DNA of 64,000 nt from Synchiropus splendidus (lineage: Eukaryota; Chordata; Actinopteri; Syngnathiformes; Callionymidae), in contig NC_071334.1 in NCBI RefSeq assembly GCF_027744825.2, positions 61,905,937 to 61,969,936 on the forward strand, in the 5' to 3' direction. Position numbers and translations under genes: made by a program. Shown here in pieces: positions 36,801-49,400 of this stretch (position 1 is its first letter; each line of letters opens with the position of its first letter). The notes beneath the pieces were generated by a model. That model worked only from the letters and a program-made list of their open reading frames with translations, was not told the origin of the DNA and ran no database searches.

Positions 36801-38099
36801 TGACAACAAAGCCACATTTTAATGAGGCACAGAAAACAGAAAAGAGGTCTGGGAAGAGAAAGAAAGGCCTTGTTTGCAGATTACTGGCTATTTTTAGATA
36901 AAACACAAAACAAATTGCAAGCATTTTTCAGCATATAAAGTGATAGGATTACAGATGGGGTCCAAAAGATCAAAATTCATCTAGGGAATGCCGAAACATG
37001 ACAATCTCTTGGTCCAGATGGAAAGAGCAGACTAGCTGATGACATTTGTGACAGACTGGTTAAAGGCAGAGAGAACACAGTTAACACTAAAATAGTAGTG
37101 AACTGGGTAGCGGGATGGCGATATGTGGAGTCTTATCCGTGGGACATTAATATGAAGTATTGAGCCATTAAAATAAGTGAGACAATATAGGACCATAACT
37201 GACTTTTCTGAGACAATCGACCTCTTTATTTTTAGAAGTTGTCCTAACACATACCTGCATGCTTTATACTTTCTGGTTTAAACCCCACTGATCCTGTGAA
37301 TCAGCAACTTGCCAACAATACACATTAAATGAAGCTACCACTGAAACACAGTTTAGCTCCGCGATAAAGTAACAGGTCATTGATGGAGCGTAGATCCAAG
37401 CAGGTTTAGCGGACAGATTCAACGGTTAATGTCGTGGTATAGTATGAGAGACAATCATACCCCCAATGTGGTAGTAATACAGGTTATCTAATATCAGCTT
37501 TACTGCAGTAACAACAATGATGCAGTAGAGGGGATGTATATCATTGTTTCAAATGAAAAAAATATACAAATGTCATTTAAACAGCATATACAGGGGTTGG
37601 ACAAAATAATGGAAACACAAAGAAAAAAAAGCTTTAAAGTGTTTCCATTATTTTGTCCTACCCCTGTATTTTGTAGTTTTTGTTCAATGACATGGAAGTA
37701 ATTCATATTAAAGGCCACTGCAATGTGACACCGCAATAATGAATTGAGAACTAAATGGTAAATATGTGCAAAGCATAGTATATCATCATGTATGTGTCAA
37801 ATGAAATAACTGAATGAATACAGAGCATAAACAAGAGGCACTTTTCTGAAATGCACTGAAGTTAAAATATTGTTATAATCAAATGCATAGCTACAACAGC
37901 TAAAAAACTTCTGATTTAAATGAATTCAGAATCAATATCCTTAATAGGTCCCACATTTCAGTTGGCCTTGAGTCCACAGCCGCGCTACACAAACACGCCT
38001 TCCTCGTCAGCAAACAAGGAAACGGATGGACAAGGACGACGCACACAAAGCAGACGCTTCCAAAAGCCTCTGGAATAAGTGGAGACGCTTATGACGTAC
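33803..38099. other. tjp2 5' intronic region
   Basis: This lies between the MKTV first exon and the upstream alternative exon at 38.1 kb. It is AT-rich with no supportable gene. A slightly GC-richer spot near 35.64-35.72 kb is the only promoter-like hint. It contains the MITE at 37.6 kb. Confidence 0.4.
37591..37666. mobile_element. Tc1/mariner-type MITE, almost entirely terminal inverted repeats
   Basis: A 28-nt arm (CAGGGGTTGGACAAAATAAT... to ...GGAAACAC, 37591-37618) is matched at 27 of 28 positions by its reverse complement at 37639-37666, around a 20-nt A-rich spacer. TA dinucleotides flank both ends (37589-37590 and 37667-37668), as expected for a TA target duplication. No coding capacity. 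Family name not assigned. Confidence 0.8.
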
Positions 38100-40616
38100 C
38101 ATCATAATAGCCGAGAAGCTTCGTGAAGAAAGGCGACGGAGGTACAGGTACTGGGCTTCTCTGGACCAGCAGAATCTGCGGCCACACTTGATCAGGTCAG
38201 TGCTGGTCTGGTCTAGGCCCGGCTGGTCCCTGCAGTCAAACAGTGCCCATAAACGATGGTTAAAAAATGAATTACTGCCACTCTATAGCTCTACTGCACA
38301 ATTATTCCCACCATCTAGGTTTCATTTGGAACGACCAAGTACAAAGGTAAAGGTAGGAGAACGGTTCAGTTACGTTGAAAAGGACGCTCATGAAAGATGA
38401 GCTGGACAGGTTCCGACTAGCTCTCATCTGCTGCTCAGCTTGATTGCAAAACACGGAGGTTATAAAAAAGGCAGACATTTCAACAGGCTACATCAGAAGT
38501 GCGCCTGGTAAAGAGAAGTGGCAAGACTGAACCTGCAGCCAGGCTTCCACCTGAGTCAGGAATCTAGCTATAGAAAAACAATGGTTTCATACAGTCCCTT
38601 CATTAAATATCCACAATGACTGACAGCCAACAATGAAACTGAATTTTCAGAGTTCATACACTGAAACAGAAGAATGTAAGGCATTATGTCGTGGGTCATA
38701 GAAGACACATCCAACGCTGCACTTGTAGACTTTGGATTTGAAATTCAACACTGTATAGAATCAAAGTGAGTTTTATGAGCGTTCATTTTTGCTCATTGTT
38801 AATAAACTCACTGCAAATTATTTTGGATGTGTGACATACTGTGGACGGAAAATTGGTTGTGGGGGGTACAGAGGTTTTAGACATTTAAGTGACACGTCTT
38901 ACCTGCTTCTTTTGAATTTTGACTGTTGGCCAAATACAAATAGACTTGGATTTCATGGTTTAATGGATGAGCCATTACATTCTGTGTTCCAGGTTCTACC
39001 TAAACACTGTAAAACAATAGACTGTTTGATAAAGAAGAGCGACACATCTACTTGCAACTTGTGTGAGAATTGGAAACTTAGCGGAGAGTTTCAGGGAGCA
39101 CACAAAGAGAGTAGACTAGGCGTGGATTGGTGAGGCAAGGTATTAAGTTGCAGTGCATTAACTGGTTTGATGAGGATGCTTATTAATACAATCACCTGTG
39201 TTAAAAAGGATACTTGACCAAGCAAATGATTTTAGAAGTATATTGCTACATCACATCATTGTTTAGCAGTTGCTTTTATCCAAAGTGGTTTGTGACTAAC
39301 AACCATGAGGGTCTAACCAAAAGCAAGGATTCACACCACATTTTGAGCAGTTAAAATTCAATGTAAAGTTTCAAAACAACATTTAATACTAGAAAGTGTT
39401 TTGGACACTTAACATTTTAAAAACATATACTATATATATATATATATATAAATTTATTTAGATTTAGTTTTTATTAATTTAACACTACAATCATGTTTCT
39501 GAGTTTGTCAACGCATATACAGCCAGCTAGTCGACTACTGGCTGGGTTAGTCGGTGACTAGTCAACTATAGCAATAATAGGTACTCACGTCCCGAAAACA
39601 ACTGAGAGATACAAAAAAAACTTTTTTTAATAATCCATACAAGGTGAAGTCCAGGGGATATTAAGAAGAGTGAAAGTGAGCAACGGAGAAAACACGTTGT
39701 CATGTTTTTATTAGGCTGAAACAGTTAACCAGTTGAGAAACTTCTTCAAATGCAATTCAATCCAATGGTTTGCATGTTTTCTCTCAAAACAAACTGGACA
39801 GTCAGGTAGATCATGACCAGAGGGATCTCATATGACCCAGATAACATGTCCCTAACCTGGGTGGATGTTATTGTCCCAAATTATTACAAAATCATTTACC
39901 ACCTAAATCTCCTTCCTTCACATTCATCAGGTTTGCTTTGACCAGACAAGCACAGATGACCCCTCAGGTCTTGTGATCACTGCCTGTAGCGATTCATCAT
40001 GAGAACAAACATTTTCAATAATTAAAAAAAAAAAAATCACTCCCAAAATGAGTTTGGGTTTGATGCTCTGTGTGCGTGTGTGCATGAGGCAGTGAGTGAT
40101 TTGATGGGTTGGTGCGGATTATTCTGTCCAGTGTGTAAAACTTGTGATATTTTGTTCTATTTCTGGTGCCTGTGTTCAGAACCTTTTAGGTGATGCATGG
40201 AAATGAAGTGTGAGAGTGTGTGCAGCCAATTGTGTGAGTGCGAGCTGATAGAACTATAAAGAAAAATTAAGTAAAAAATAATCAGAATTTAGAATGAAAA
40301 TGAGTGTGGTACAGGTATAGGGTTAGAATTGACAATGTGTGGGCAGTTAGGGTTAGATAGGCTCTGGTCATTGCCATGTCTGTGGCTTTGTAATGAGGAG
40401 GTGAAATAAACACCTCACCCTAAGTCACAACACGTTTAAAGTGCTGCACTCATGAGGCATGTTCCAGCCCTCCATGCGAGCTGAAGGCTTACATAAAAGT
40501 GGAACTCACCCCGGGGGTCTCCACAGTTTCCTGCCAGGAGGGAGAAGTTCTCGCTTGTTGAGAGGTACAATCCCCATGGCAGCCTGCATGATGGTGATGA
40601 ACTTCTTGAACTTCAT
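38100..40616 (-). CDS. tjp2: Alternative 5' coding exons of tjp2 (MKFKK form)
   Basis: Two exons upstream of the MKTV exon provide another ZO-2 N terminus. Exon A (40616-40510) starts MKFKKFITIMQAAMG, continues NKRELLPPGRKLWRPP and ends after two bases of a codon at GG|GTGAGT. Exon B (38175-38100) lies between a GGCCGCAG acceptor and a GTACGT donor. It completes that Gly codon and reads FCWSREAQYLYLRRLSSRSF then SAIMM, ending in phase 0. That joins in frame to the shared exon at 32895 (NPVMEETVWEQ). The resulting protein would be about 1,273 aa. The exact phase fit over three splices is the main evidence. I believe similar N termini are predicted in other fish ZO proteins, but that is from memory and unchecked. 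Confidence 0.7.
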
Positions 40617-40935
40617 CTTCTACCGCTCCTCGGACACACCAATATTCCCGCTGCTACACACTGTGTCACTCACATCCAGGCTCAGTCACAACATCCCCGC
40701 TTGCTTCTCCATCGTCAAGAACGGGACCACTGCTAGGCATCGGCATCATCGCGGGTCAGGCGCGGCACGAAGCACAGAAAGGTCCACATGGCGTGAGTAC
40801 TACAAGTCCTTTCACCCCCGAAAGCTGAGACTGTCAGATGTCCTTTTGGTTTTTCCGCGCGGGTGAGGGAGGATAAAAGGAAAACAAACAGGCACGTTTC
40901 TGCAAGGCAGCCGGCGTGCTCAGAGGGGATGACGG
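40617..40935 (-). promoter_or_regulatory. tjp2: Probable upstream tjp2 promoter (MKFKK form)
   Basis: The sequence just upstream of the MKFKK start contains scattered CpG-rich patches (CATCGCGGGTCAGGCGCGG near 40747, TTCCGCGCGGG near 40853, GCAGCCGGCGTG near 40907). No TATA box is evident. Assigned by position only. Confidence 0.35.
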
Positions 40936-40999
40936 TACGTCACGCTTACATAATTCTGGAGCTTCTTTGGACATTACAGTAATGAAAACACAGCTCCCA

Positions 41000-43900
41000 C
41001 CAACAACACCACCACCACCACCACTGCCGCTGTCACTGCTGCAGCTGCACCCGCTGGAATAATTGCAGGACTAAGCCTTGGCAGATCATGGATGCTCCCC
41101 GCCCCCTTCCACTGTAATCCCCCAACCACGATAAGTCTTTATATCAAGTCAGACCCACTTAGTACACCTCGACATCCCCACTGCCACAAGTGCTACTCTT
41201 TAAAGTTTCTAGACACAAGCCCAAATAGCGTTTTTTTTTTCCTTCTAACAAACCAGCTGCATCAAATCCTGAGACAATTCAAAGCCACGTGCGCCAAGCA
41301 TTATTCAGGAGAGTGAATTATACATCATCATTTCCTTTGAAAGGATTTAAAAAGCCCTTTCAAGCTTGAATGCAGGACTTCCAGGGCTTTTCCAGGTGAA
41401 AGCATCAAGAATAATGCACTCCAATTATGATCATTGCAAACATTAGAGGGTCCAGGTTGGAACCATGTGTAACCGTCTGAGCATGACAGCATTGTAAAGA
41501 AGCCTTCACAGAATTACAGAATGGAATAAAAGGTGAAAAAAAAAGTACAGACCAATCTCACTGTATGTCACCAGAACATAGAACAGCAGTTCAGTATACT
41601 AAACATATGCGTAGGTCAAAAAAGATGGATATGCCTGATCAGGCACCAACAGCCTATGGCTGTTATGTTCTGTAAGTAGGGAAGGAAATAGAAATATCTC
41701 AACAATGGTACACTTCAAACCCCGTTTAGCAAGTCATTTAACAGCAAGCACACAGTACTGTGAGTAAACTGATGCCTACATGCTGTATCCCGGGGGATGA
41801 AACTCACTTTTTCTTCTGTGTCCATGGGGACCGGACAACTTGACTAAACAACCGACAACTGTTCCAGTTGTGGCAGCAATCTGTTCAGCGCAGGCAGGAA
41901 CATGCATTGATCCATCATGGACCAAGAACAATCTGCAGAACGGGAATATTTTCCAGATCGTATTCATGCACAGGGTTCATCTTTTTGTGGATAAAATGTT
42001 TCATGCTTTCGCAGAAGTAGTATTTAAAATGTAAATCTGAAGTGCCTTTGAATACTGAAAAATTCCAGAGCAGAAACAGCATAGCGCAACCTCATCATGA
42101 GACACAAGCCAGACTCATTCTGCAAGCCTAGTCCGACCACTAACCCGCTGTAGGCAGGAGATTGACTCAGCCAGTTAGGTCTGTCACCACTGATGAAGAC
42201 ATCACACATCACACTATGATACATGCTCAAAGGAATTTCACATCTGCAACTTAACCTGAGCGAGTTGGGCTTCGCTGACGTCCACAGCCGCAAATGAACA
42301 GGGCACAACTTTCACTTGACTCAAGAGCCATCTTTTTGTTCTTCCAGTTCAACCAGAAGTAACAATAGTTGAACAAAATGTAAACTATCTCCATCGTCAC
42401 TACAATTTAATACACATGCACTTTAATGTTACACAAAAACACACCATATTGTTTAAAAAAAAAGCATGACAACATGTAGAGAAGTAGGGATGACCTTTGA
42501 ACTTTACCATCTTGGATCATCCTGTACTTGCATTCATCAAAGAATGTCAGTAGATATATTTTTTTACAGGGTATATAACCTCTTACCGCACCATATCGCT
42601 GTGGAGCGGTACCAAGTCACTGGTAGAGTTAACAAATATAGAGGTGACATCACTTAACAGACCGTCTACACCAAGATGAAATCGGATATTAATGATTAAA
42701 GTGGCTAAAACAATAAAATATGTTGTTTTTTTTGTTCTTGTTCTTCATATCTGCAAACATAGTGGACGTAAAACCCACACCAGTGATGAAGATGAAGATT
42801 ATTGAGGGCAGATCACAATGCATGTTTTGGCAGCTTCAGACTTTTCCACATGCGCATTACAACTCGTCCTGGAGTTGCCAGCTGACATTGGGCAGCCTGT
42901 CCTGTGAGGTTTCAAATAAATAAATAATCTCTGAAGCCTCTTCATGAGCTGCCAGCCAGTGCAAAGCTCTGACCGGATTTATACTCCAACAGTTGTGATG
43001 TGTGGATTACGGCAGTGGATGGCCATGCCACGAGAGCTGCAGCAGATTTCACAGAAATCCCACCCAGAAAAAACAACCAAAGCCCATGATTTGTTTTAAA
43101 CATTGAGGAACAACGTCACTCCCGATTAAGATAGTTCACAGTGAGTCACGTCTGGGTTGACTCCATAAACTAACGGCCTGTAGCCTGACAAGGACATGTG
43201 GGCGGATCATGACACCTTTCTATAATCCTGCAGAGAAAAAAACAGTCACAGCTGAAAATAATAAAGCGCGCCGGGACGCTGGAAACACCTGAGGACAGAT
43301 GAATTTAACTCCGAGCGCAGCCAGGGTATTTCATGTTTGCACACATTAAGACACAACACGGTGAGTACAAAAGCGTGGCTCTGGAACTCCTGCACACTCA
43401 CTCACACTCTGACTCCACTCCACCCAGGATGGTTTAGTGCAGCTGGATGACTCATTTCAGCTGCACAATGTGTTACATTATTGAAATTCACTACAAAAAC
43501 GGTCACTTTTTCTCTGTCTGAGGTTGGTCTCTTTGAGATACATCAAATAGATTATTTTGTCCGTAGGCCTCAGGCCCTTTTATTTAGCACAGGATGAGGA
43601 GGGGTCACCGACCAATTCATTCATGCTTATTGTTGTGATGTTACGTACAGATGATCAAGGCGAGCACCCGGTAGGCAGTGATGCACTTCCCTTTCAGCTT
43701 TGCACAACTCAGCCATCAAAGGAAAAGGTGCAGAATCTGAGATCATGAATTATATCATGATCAGCATTAGTTCCTCCCGTAGAGCACAAAAAGCTACACT
43801 GAATCTTGAGTTGTTATTAGTTTTGTGATGTAAAACACCACAGGAACAGGTGCCACAGTGGCATGGACAGTTGCCATTCAACAACGGTCATGAACCTTTA

Positions 43901-45680
43901 TCACCACAGGTTTACAATTTTTACATTTTTAAAATGTAGCTTTAAAACCGCAGTTACCTCACATCAGACAAAACCTATTGGGAAGAGCATCCGATGACAA
44001 ACACACGACACAGGAGCTACATTTAACAAATTCAGCTCAAATTTCTTCTAAAGATATGAGTCACATAACTTGACACATAATGTGATTCCTCTTCAGAATT
44101 GAGCTCGCCAACCATTGGTTTAAAAGAGAACAGTGTAAAACACATGTCAAAGTGCAGAGAAATGAATAGGATCTGCTCTTCTACCATGAGTCAGGTGGAG
44201 ACAGAACCAAAAATGAAACAAGCGAACAAGAGCAACTACTACAATACACCCGACAGCTTTGTTTGTTGGTTTTCATTTGTGTAAATACACATTTGATAAA
44301 GAACATTGTACATGTTGATTTTGTTGTTGTGATTTGGGGGTTATAACTTGCCTTCCCCTCTTGAAAAAAAAGACTTTCATCAATTTCATCAAATCACTTT
44401 CAGTAAAAATACTGTATTTAGCAAAAACAACTCAGATATAATAATGAAATTGCGATTTTATAGCTCTTTCTGAGATTAATTTGCAAGATTCCAAAGAGTA
44501 GAACCAAACCACCTTCACGTCTGCTTCAACAGACACTCAAGCCTTATTTAAAATGAATAAAATAAAAATGTAACGTTTTAGAAACTGAGGCAATTCTCAG
44601 AAATTTTAGGACTGAGTGTTTTTACCTAACCAAAATACTTTAGAAACTGTATTAAAGTGATTTAGGAGCAAAAGTATCAAACTTACAACTATGTCTCTGA
44701 GGTGAATATTAAAATCCCAGCATTCGAAATTGAACGCATGTCAATTTTGTGTGACATATATAAATAAAAGTGTCTCACATTACAAATATTTCCCCACCAG
44801 TATGCTTTGAAGACTTCAGCACTGCTCTATGTTGATGTCTATAAGCATTTTAAAACACTTAATTGCGTAATCTCCAACTTTAATCAGAAGCAGAATTTAG
44901 ACTACAGTCTCATGCATTTCTTCCGGAGGGCAAAACCAGCTTTGGTCATCTTAATACTTTTACATAATCTGTGGCCCTTGTCACTTCTACACGTGCCGTA
45001 GTAGCGCCTCAGCACTGCGTTATTAAGAAGCAAAAGCCATTATGCAATCCGTGCGCAGACCAGATGGATGGACACACGCCACTCACGAATCTGCCATCTC
45101 AAGGGAGAGGGAGAGAGAGAGAAATTTGGCAGACAAATAAAGTGGATGCCATGCGGACAGGTAGGACTTGGTTCACTGAGCCACATGAAGGGGCAGGCAG
45201 GCAGAGCGTGCGGCCACACAAAGACTAAAAATAGTCGGCAACAAAGTTGTGGATCATTCAAAAGTCGAGGGTAATGAGGACAGGCAGCCCAGCAAATACA
45301 CAGTAACATTAGGGGACTGACTTCTTAACCCAGGCATTATCAAGAGTTCAGTGGAGACACACACATACACACACAAGCCACACTCTGTGTAGCAGGCCGG
45401 TCCACTGTATCAGACTCATGTCTGACACATAGTGACACAGTGCTACTGCTTGAAAGTCTTGTACACCTAACTGTACCATACAAATGGGGACTGGATGTGG
45501 CCATGGCTACCGTTGCAACGTCTAGATTTGTTTTGCAGAGTCCTAACATTTTTCAATGGTAATATCAATGGTGATTGATGTCTATAGTTAAACCATCCAA
45601 AGACGTTCAAAGACGTTGCGAAACACACATTCACGACTTGAATTATTTAACAAATTATTAAATATGCGTGACTTTTGAAA
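41000..45680. other. Region upstream of tjp2 with no recognised gene
   Basis: Either intergenic or 5' intron of tjp2. I looked on the minus strand for frataxin (FXN), which sits between PIP5K1B and TJP2 in human, using its conserved YDWTG and IWLSSP segments, and found neither. A short ACC repeat lies near 41007-41025. Nothing else is supportable. Confidence 0.45.
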
Positions 45681-45689
45681 ACGTTAGCT

Positions 45690-46050
45690 TCCCAAACGAC
45701 TCTCGTTGACTTCGCCTTCACTTCGCAACGGTTCGGCCGTTACTGATCTGACACTTGGCCGCTGAACACGACTCAGGTGGCGACACAAACGACGGTTAAA
45801 CCGACGATCCATGCCGGTTATGGAGCACAAACAGAGGCAGGTTGAGGGTCGCCAGTGGTTCTGGCGGCAGGACAGCGTCCTAACATGGCTCCCACAGTGA
45901 AAACATGTCGACATCAGAGGAGCAGGTACATACCGGCTGCGTTCCTCCTCGCTCTCTCCGTTCACGCGCACTGTATGGAGGATCTTCGACTCCGATCAGG
46001 GGAAATAAACAAGCCAAAGGTGTCCAAAGTTGGTGTATAGATCGCGATCA
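45690..46050. promoter_or_regulatory. CpG-rich promoter-like block of unknown gene
   Basis: Dense CpG (for example GGTTCGGCCGTTACT and AAACGACGGTTAAACCGACG) stands out from AT-rich flanks. On the minus strand a possible donor, CGCAGCCG|GTATGT, ends at 45934, so this could be a non-coding first exon of tjp2, about 5 kb above the MKFKK exon. It could also belong to an unrecognised transcript. Open frames here have no recognisable product. Confidence 0.4.
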
Positions 46051-46548
46051 CTTGGCTGGGAGTGATTTCCTTGTTCTAGCAGGTGAAGGCGGAGCTAGTG
46101 GCTGCAGGTGTGTTCAGCGCTGACGCATCCGGTATCCTGTCGTGACAGGATGACTCAGGCAATAGAAACCAAACCAGGTCGAAACCGACAAATCGTACTT
46201 GGTATCCGCTTAGTAATGTTTTGCTCTACTGCTGTAGTTGGTTTTTTTTTTTTTCGACATCATTTATATGTCATCTCCAGCTGTTTAATGTTCGTACTTT
46301 TTAAAAAAATAACTTTTTCAATGAATAGATTTATTTTATTTTATATATTTATTTTACCATCTTTTTCCAACTTTTTTTCCTGCATTGACATGAGCAAATA
46401 TTATAGCATTCATTCCTTAAAACAGATAAATACCATAAGAATTTTGCTGAAAACAATATTTATGAAAAAATAAATTACATCCGGAATCATAAAATAATAA
46501 TAATAAATGCATATACAAAACATTGTTTATTGGTTAGTTTTATTTCAG

Positions 46549-46610
<62 letters not shown>
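46549..46610. repeat. (TAA)n microsatellite
   Basis: About 20 uninterrupted ATA/TAA units between tjp2 and pip5k1b. Confidence 0.9.
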
Positions 46611-46612
<2 letters not shown>

Positions 46613-46619
46613 CAGGAAC

Positions 46620-47000
46620 ACATTTGACAAGTGGTGACATTTTCTCATCAATTATATTTATTTCTTGCATTATTATCCCTTTTTTATGCTTTTTTTTACT
46701 TTGCCCAGAAGGTTGTGCTTGTGTGAAGGTTGTTTGTCTGTCTATCTGTTTTGTTTGTCTGTGTTCAAAATAACTTTCTGAAGTTATGAAGGGATTTGTA
46801 TGAAATATTCAGGAAGAATGTGAAATGGGACCAGTAACCCAATGATACTTTCTCATTGGGAGATTGTGTTGTGGTTGCACTAAAGTTCTTGGCAGTTTTT
46901 TTTTTTTTATACACAGCTTTCAAGGTGTGTCCTGGTTTTGTTTCAAGATTTCTTGGGCATGTGGACAACAAAAAAACATTTAAACAAATTAAAATGCTCA
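46620..47000. other. Intergenic, no feature seen
   Basis: AT-rich spacer between the upstream end of tjp2 and the presumed 3' end of pip5k1b. No supportable gene or repeat. Confidence 0.4.
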
Positions 47001-47007
47001 TTTTCCA

Positions 47008-47802
47008 TTTTATTAACACATTATTTTAATTTGTTTCATAGTGTGCTTTCATTTTCTTGCTTTGTCCAAAAAGGAAACAGTTCTTTAAATGTTCAGCATC
47101 TTCAAACAATTAACACTCTACAATGTTATATTAAAATCACAATGAATTTCTAGACTGGAAATGTTTAAGAGAAAGATTAAATGAAAACAATGAAAGTTAC
47201 TACAGATTTCCTTACTCATAAACAAAGTTAGTTAAAATACATAAAGCACATAAAGCATCACATCAAAATGAATATTTAATATATATAATTATAATGTATA
47301 CCATTTAATATGCATTAAAAAACATACGGAAAGAGCGTGCTCGAAAAGACAAGTGCTTTATATAATTACAAATAAAATAAAATCCCACTTCTAATTCCAA
47401 ATTCCACTGCTACTTATTCTAATATTTACATAAATGAAGGGAAGATTTATGTATAGTCGAAACACTTGTTTAACTTTGATCACATATAAAATCATCCACT
47501 GAATGTTAATAGAGTTCACAGAGATGACTCTGCTTATTAGTGATTTTGTATACATTTATCTGAAAATTCATCCTCAGAGAGCCAGCCACTGAGGGGTTTC
47601 ACATCCGAAATATAAGAAAATAGAACAATATCTTTCAATATTTCAATTAGCAGCAGCAGTGAGAGGACTTAGTGTTTAAACATCCAGTACGAAGGGTGAA
47701 GAGAGCGCACGCAGTTTTCCTGTCTGTGTTCTTATGATGGGACTGGAAGGTCATATTTCGGTCTCCTCCAGACGTGCAGGTGCTGGACGTGCTGCCACCT
47801 TA
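47008..47802 (-). other. pip5k1b: Candidate terminal exon and 3' UTR of pip5k1b
   Basis: The last clear pip5k1b coding exon ends in phase 0 after DVYL, the usual C terminus of PIP5K1B, directly before a possible GTATGC donor. At 47803-47816 on the minus strand a pyrimidine-rich acceptor (TTCTCTTTACGCAAG) is followed at once by TAA (47802-47800), which would give exactly ...DVYL-stop. An AATAAA on the minus strand (47013-47008) could end a 3' UTR of about 0.8 kb. If this exon is not used, read-through of the previous exon adds six residues. Confidence 0.35.
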
Positions 47803-49400
47803 CTTGCGTAAAGAGAAAATCAGATACATGGAAAGAATTAAAATGATAAAGTGACCGTGGATAGGCATCACTGTCATCCCAAAACCCACCACTGTCAAAT
47901 GCACAAATTGCGAACAGGATGAAATGCCTCTAGTTCTAGGAAGTGGAGCAATCACTCAGATTGTTTTTCCAGAAAATATTTTCAACTCCACAAACCAATT
48001 TCATCTGAGAGCTCAGTATTTCAAAAGCTTTACCATGCAAACATGAACAGGCATCAATGAACAAGTTCAGTTCTGCGAACATGAAGCTTTGTTTATGTAA
48101 CAAAGGAACAAACCTGTAATGCTCCATTTGGACATTAATAATTTCATAACGGCAACCCTTAACTGCTACTGTGATAAGTCACATGTTGTTACCATCGTGT
48201 TACCACTCACAACTGAACGTCAGTCTGAGCAACAGGGTTCGATAAAGTTCGCTTCTATCCTATTTTCTTCATCCGACTTTATGATTTTATGATCTGCTTC
48301 TCAGACTCAATGAATATAAATATTTCGTCTGAGCAGGATTTGAGATTAGCTTGTGCAGCCTACCCGGTGTCTGAGTGGAAGTGCTTTAATGTGCCCTGAC
48401 AGCATGTAAGCCTCAATGAGGATTTGTGATTATGTAATGGAAGTCTTGGAGGGGGAAAAACACTGTTCGGGGATCAGGTCAGGTGGGTGTTTTAGTTCTG
48501 TCTTGAGCTTGACATTATAGTACAGATTTAGGACTAAACATGGATTACCATTTATGAAAAAAACACTTACAACACGGTCAATATCTCAGTGCTTTTTGTC
48601 AAAACAGTGAAATTAGACACATTAGAAGAAGGATGAACAATGCTCCTCTGAGTCTCAAGACAGTGTCCACCTTCATGTGAAGGGACGTAGGTCGATGATA
48701 ACCCTCTCAGTTCACACACGTCAAGAGGAGAGACGGTGTTACATAAAAATCGAGGGAGACAAACAATGATGTCCAAGTTGAATGTGGAATGAAGAGGAAA
48801 GGTGTGACTCGGGAGAACGCTCAAGAAAAAAAAAAAACGCGTTTCCACCTACGTGATCTTGGCCCATGATGTATTGCCACTAGAAGTGCGTTCATGTGAC
48901 CCACAGAGGATGATGGGATGGATGATGCAACACGTGCTGTAAACAAAGCCACTTACAGGCTTCACAGAGCAACCTTTCAACCTCTGCTACCTATTGTCTT
49001 GAAAGATGAAGGGTGAGTTTGAACAGTCTGAGGTTTGATAAGCAGGACGTCTCCTTCTCAGAAGCGGCATCTGAGGCCTTTATCTGCGAACATTAGGAGC
49101 CACTAGTGACTAGTGCACAATGGAGGACCTTTTTCAAAGACCCGTCCTGGATCCAAATCTGTGCAACTCTTCACCTGAGCTGCTGTCTCTGAAGTGAATA
49201 CTGTGATTCTGCCACCAACTAAAACACCAATAAATTCACGTTGCCCATGACAAGAATGAGGACAGGCATATGAAGTGAGGGAGGAAGAGAACATCTCCAC
49301 ACATAAACAGTGGCAGCGCTCCACATCCAGCATCTCAGTTGTTATAGCTTAAATATAAAATGTTATTTAAATGTGAAGCCACTATATTAGTGTGTGAGAT

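Noticed and set aside
38789..39133. 114-codon open frame with several cysteines
   Set aside because: No signal peptide, domain or splice evidence; AT-rich intronic setting.
41000..46000. Frataxin gene expected from human synteny
   Set aside because: No minus-strand match to its conserved core segments was seen. Short exons could be missed by eye, so absence is not proven.
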